Positions 61,411 to 64,000 of a DNA stretch of 64,000 nucleotides are shown piece by piece; position 1 is the stretch's first letter; every line of letters starts with the position of its first letter. The notes below the pieces were generated by a model. The model was given only the letters and a program-made list of their open reading frames with translations, was not told where the DNA came from and did no database searches. Source of the stretch: Streptomyces sp. NBC_01549 (GTDB lineage: Bacteria > Actinomycetota > Actinomycetes > Streptomycetales > Streptomycetaceae); assembly GCF_026339955.1 (NCBI RefSeq), contig NZ_JAPEPW010000004.1, positions 558,001 to 622,000 on the forward strand. Direction: 5' to 3'. The position numbers and the translations under genes were made by a program.

Positions 61411-61484
61411 TAGCGGGGACAGGATTTGAACCTGCGACCTCTGGGTTATGAGCCCAGCGAGCTACCGAGCTGCTCCACCCCGCG
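61411..61484 (-). tRNA. Initiator tRNA-Met (CAT anticodon)
   Basis: 74 nt without encoded CCA. Reverse strand: acceptor CGCGGGG against CCCCGCT, which leaves position 1-72 unpaired (C/T) as in initiators. D-stem GAGC/GCTC. Anticodon stem CTGGG/CCCAG with three G-C pairs next to loop CTCATAA. T-arm GCAGG TTCAAAT CCTGT. Both initiator hallmarks are present, so this is tRNA-fMet rather than elongator. An essential-type gene here supports a chromosomal location. Confidence 0.95.
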
Positions 61485-61727
61485 TCGGATTGCTCCACCT
61501 TACGCCAACTATTCCGCCCCGGAGACCATGCTTGCCTGCCTGCCGCGAGGTGTCGGCGGTCGCGGCTGCCACTTCCTCCGGCCCCGTCGCCTTGCCGAGA
61601 GCGCGCCGAGCGGCGGACGGATTCCCCCGATGGGCTGGCCTTCCCCGCCTTGGCGCTGCCTGGCCCGGCGTCCACGTCTACGGTCGGCAAACGCGTACGG
61701 GCGCGGCACACAACGCGGGGGAGTGGG

Positions 61728-62250
61728 ATGAGGAGTTGGGAGAGGGCGCTGTGCGTGCTGGAGGCGCTGCGCGAGCGCGGGCAGGCGGCCGGGCACGGCT
61801 GGGCGCTCGACACGGGGATCCTCCCACCACACCAGCAGCAGGTGAACGCCCTGGAGAGTCATGGCCTGGTGGAGCTTGCCGGCCGGGAGGACCACGCGGA
61901 GCTGTCAGTTCTGGAGGGTCGACCCGTGCGGTGGGCAGCCCGCCTGACGCCGTACGGCCACGACACCCTCACCTACGGCCAGTCCCGCGCCGAGCCCCCG
62001 CCCGGCGAGGCAGCCCCGGACCGGCAGGCGGGTGGAGCTGATCCCGTCGCGGGTGGCGGCCTTACGGGTGTTTGTCGGCCTCACCAGCCAGCTCCGGGTG
62101 CCGCGGGCTGATGGGCTGGCGAGCAGGTCAGGGCGGCCTCGTGTGATCACGGGATCAAGCGGTGGCGACTGTATCTGACGCAGGAGCAGATCACGTCGTG
62201 GCGTACGGGTTGTGGCTGCACCGGATGACGAGACCGGCGACGGCGGCAAG
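61728..62250 (+). pseudogene. DUF6417-like protein, several frameshifts
   Basis: ATG 61728 begins SWERALCVLEALRERGQAAG, HGWALDTGILPPHQQQVNAL and VRWAARLTPYGHDTLTYGQS. The frame then changes near 62030 (VELIPSRVAALRVFVGLTSQ, LRVPRADGLA), again (IKRWRLYLTQEQI) and again (VVAYGLWLHRM). The pieces in order match a Streptomyces DUF6417 protein; at least three frameshifts. Confidence 0.6.
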
Positions 62251-62580
62251 GACCTGAAGACCGACGGGCTCGGCCTGATCGCGAAGGGCCTGACCGAGGC
62301 CCTCAGCGAGCTGAAGGAGCTTGGCATGGTCGGCACGGCCGGGGCCGGGCGCGGCTTCGGCGACCTCGCCCTCTCCGGCCTGGAACTCGGGCACGAGGGG
62401 CTGACGGGGGAGTTCAAGTCGTTCTGCGAGCGCTGGGAGTGGGGCGTGCGGTCGCTGATCAACGAGGGCAACGGTCCGCCACGGCGCATCCGTGAGCTCA
62501 TGTCGCCGCACCATGACACGCACCTGCCCAGCCCAAGCGCTGATCCACCCACCCAGCAAGAGCCATCAGAAACGACCTAG
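62212..62580 (+). pseudogene. WXG100-like actinobacterial protein, truncated
   Basis: DGLGLIAKGLTEALSELKEL, GRGFGDLALSGLELGHEGLT and GEFKSFCERWEWGVRSLINE recall helical WXG100-like proteins linked to type VII secretion in Streptomyces. The C-terminal third is replaced by unrelated sequence and the start overlaps the DUF6417 debris. Confidence 0.45.
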
Positions 62581-62790
62581 AGGGCCCGACCCTGATGGTG
62601 CTGGACACCCAGAGTGTCCACGCGGCCGTCGGGGTCCCTGCCTCCACGACCGGCCACGATCCGGCCAAGCGGGTGCCGGGCCGCAAGCGCGGCCTGGCCG
62701 TGGACGTCCTCGGCCTGGTCATCGGGGTCGTGGTCCTTGCCGCGAACATCCACGACAACACCGCGGGTATCGTCCTGCTGGCGCGTCTTC
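62580..62790 (+). pseudogene. IS5-family transposase, internal fragment
   Basis: MVLDTQSVHAAVGVPASTTG, KRVPGRKRGLAVDVLGLVIG and VVVLAANIHDNTAG match the region around the first catalytic Asp of an IS5 OrfB (DTQSV...GRKRxLxVDxLGLV). Both ends are cut. This is a different subgroup from the 56103 element. Confidence 0.75.
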
Positions 62791-62793
62791 GCT

Positions 62794-62961
62794 GTCTTCA
62801 ACGAGGTGACCGGCCCCCTGCGAGCCAAGGACGTCAGCCAGGCCTTCGGCCACGGCCTGCTGCCGAAGATCGTCGAAGGCACCTGGGCCAAGTTGAAGCG
62901 CCCGGTCAAACTCGGCATCCTCACCGAAGCCGACACCGGCAACTTCGCCACGAAGCAGTAG
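62794..62961 (+). pseudogene. Winged-helix-like C-terminal fragment
   Basis: FNEVTGPLRAKDVSQAFGHG, LLPKIVEGTWAKLKRPVKLG and ILTEADTGNFATKQ with stop. The pattern (PLRAKDVxxA...AKLKRLVxxGxL) resembles the HTH end of a Streptomyces hypothetical protein often found beside transposases. N-terminus missing. Confidence 0.45.
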
Positions 62962-63547
62962 CCCGCGCCGCGGCCAGCACCCCTGCTTCAAGCATCACCT
63001 TGAAACGGACATAAGCTCGCGAACCGTCCATAAGCGAGCTGTTTAGAGTGTTCCTGCATATTTACGGCAATTGGTGCATATAGAGGTGCGGTCAACCTGC
63101 AGGTATTGCCCAGCGCGACGGCAAGTGGCGCTCTGGGTATCGGGAGTCCGGACTTGACTTGTCAGCCCCCTGGTGTCCGAAATGACGGTTCTCGCGGGCG
63201 GTTACACCGTATTGAAACGGTGCTAACTATCCCAAAACGTATCTGGCTCGCCGGCGGCAATGTGACGAAGCGACGTGGTGACGACCATCACAAAACACTT
63301 GTCATCGCTACCAGCGGGATGAAATATCCGAGCAAGTCGTCGCCGGGCCGGAGCCCACGACGCCGCGCGACGAGCCAAGGGCTCGTCGGCAACTCGCCGC
63401 CCCTGCGGCGTGTTCGTGTCACGTAGGTCCGCAGCACGACGTCTTTCGGACGGCACTGTCACCACCAGTCCCCGTAGACCGTCCGCACGGTCGGTCCCCT
63501 CTCACCCGACTTGAGTTCCACATCTCGCAAGGAGACCGGTCATCGTT
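62962..63547. other. Gene-poor region upstream of the G1 peptidase
   Basis: No convincing gene. CGACGAGCC/GGCTCGTCG forms a 9-bp hairpin at 63368-63388. AT-richer segments near 63010-63070 and 63210-63310 could hold the peptidase promoter. AAGGAGA at about 63526 lies rather far from the ATG at 63548. Confidence 0.4.
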
Positions 63548-64000
63548 ATGCGAATAGGCAGCGCAGGCACCACACGGCGCACCCCGGCCGCATTCGCGGC
63601 AGCAGGGCTGGTTCTCGCCGCGACAGCTCTTTCCCCGGCGGCCTCCGCAGCCACCGCGATGCCGACTGTGCGGTTCGACCCCACGGCCCAGCAGCAGTCA
63701 GGCGACTCGAACTGGGCCGGCTACGTGACCCAGGGCAGCTTCACCAAAATCACCGGCTCGTGGACGGAGCCGCATGTCGTCTGCCATTCCAACAACGACA
63801 TGTTCGCCCCCTGGGTCGGGCTGGACGGCTGGGGCTCACGCACGGTGGAGCAAGCTGGGGTGCAGACCGACTGCTCCAGCGGCTCCCCGGTGAGAACCGC
63901 TTGGTACGAGATGTATCCGGCCCCACCGGTGTACTGGCAGGATCCGGTCTCCGAGGGAGACAGCATGACCGCGTCGGTCACCTCCGATGGCGCGGGTGGC
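63548..64000 (+). CDS. G1-family glutamic endopeptidase (eqolisin), 5' part
   Basis: The gene runs off the window end. A Sec-type signal peptide (TTRRTPAAFAAAGLVLAATA ... ASAAT) is followed by QQQSGDSNWAGYVTQGSFTK, ITGSWTEPHV, FAPWVGLDGWGSRTVEQAGV and RTAWYEMYP. NWAGY, WVGxDG and the Gln of VEQAGV match the G1 (formerly A4) peptidase core with its catalytic Gln. The catalytic Glu would lie beyond 64000. It is a secreted acid-type protease, first known from fungi and now common in Streptomyces. Confidence 0.88.
   Translation, partial: MRIGSAGTTRRTPAAFAAAGLVLAATALSPAASAATAMPTVRFDPTAQQQSGDSNWAGYVTQGSFTKITGSWTEPHVVCHSNNDMFAPWVGLDGWGSRTVEQAGVQTDCSSGSPVRTAWYEMYPAPPVYWQDPVSEGDSMTASVTSDGAGG

Noticed and set aside
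61340..61451. Frame ending VAGTGFEPATSGL downstream of the recombinase remnant
   Set aside because: This peptide is the known artefact of translating through a tRNA gene on the opposite strand.

Overview
The window is high-GC actinomycete DNA, almost certainly a Streptomyces chromosome. The evidence is GC-rich third codon positions, GTG and TTG starts, LAL-type LuxR regulators, a WhiB protein, an S8 subtilase, a G1 glutamic peptidase, DUF6234/DUF6417-type proteins and an initiator tRNA. It reads as an accessory region: intact metabolic and regulatory genes sit between more than twenty transposase, recombinase and gene remnants.

Layout. 1-6.5 kb: an IS5 remnant, a C-terminally cut ECF sigma factor, a LAL regulator, and a stand-alone SdhA-like flavoprotein on the opposite strand. 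6.3-16 kb: IS110, ISAs1 and ISL3 scraps, a large secreted subtilase (7061-10807), a DUF925 nucleotidyltransferase, a 168-bp MITE at the stop codon of a SpoIIE/PP2C phosphatase, and one intact IS110 element. 16-25 kb: a TIGR03086 protein, a DUF2809 protein, a GNAT, an unknown protein, a glutamate-binding-type lipoprotein, a BP74-like protein, a second MITE and an endonuclease VII-type nuclease. 25.4-28.7 kb: a decayed sugar locus (ABC permease fragment, frameshifted mannose-6-phosphate isomerase, ROK kinase).

28.7-45.9 kb is the most coherent block: a second LAL regulator, an NB-ARC/XRE regulator, WhiB, four alpha/beta hydrolases, an aldo/keto reductase, two near-identical tautomerases, HbpS/GlcG, SnoaL-like, YciI, a zinc-free quinone oxidoreductase type MDR and a cupin. 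It is built around a divergent promoter (36375-36717). That promoter was partly copied, with its tautomerase, 3448 bp away. Small-molecule oxidation, detoxification or stress response is a plausible shared role, but this is inference.

46-47.1 kb: a SAM-dependent methyltransferase lies between two 116-bp inverted repeats. Each repeat has its own terminal inverted repeats and a matching 21-codon micro-ORF. 47.1-55.1 kb is mostly decayed DNA (FAD monooxygenase, Tn3, rve, IS630, resolvase and IS6 remnants), with intact DUF1348, GlxA/AraC, HD-domain and histidine-phosphatase genes. 55.3-59.8 kb: an IS5-family element whose transposase is interrupted by a full group II intron with its reverse transcriptase. 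59.8-64 kb: a double-ABM monooxygenase, recombinase scraps, initiator tRNA-Met, decayed DUF6417 and WXG-like genes, an IS5 scrap, and the start of a G1 peptidase that runs off the end.

All family assignments come from reading the translated sequence; no database search was run.
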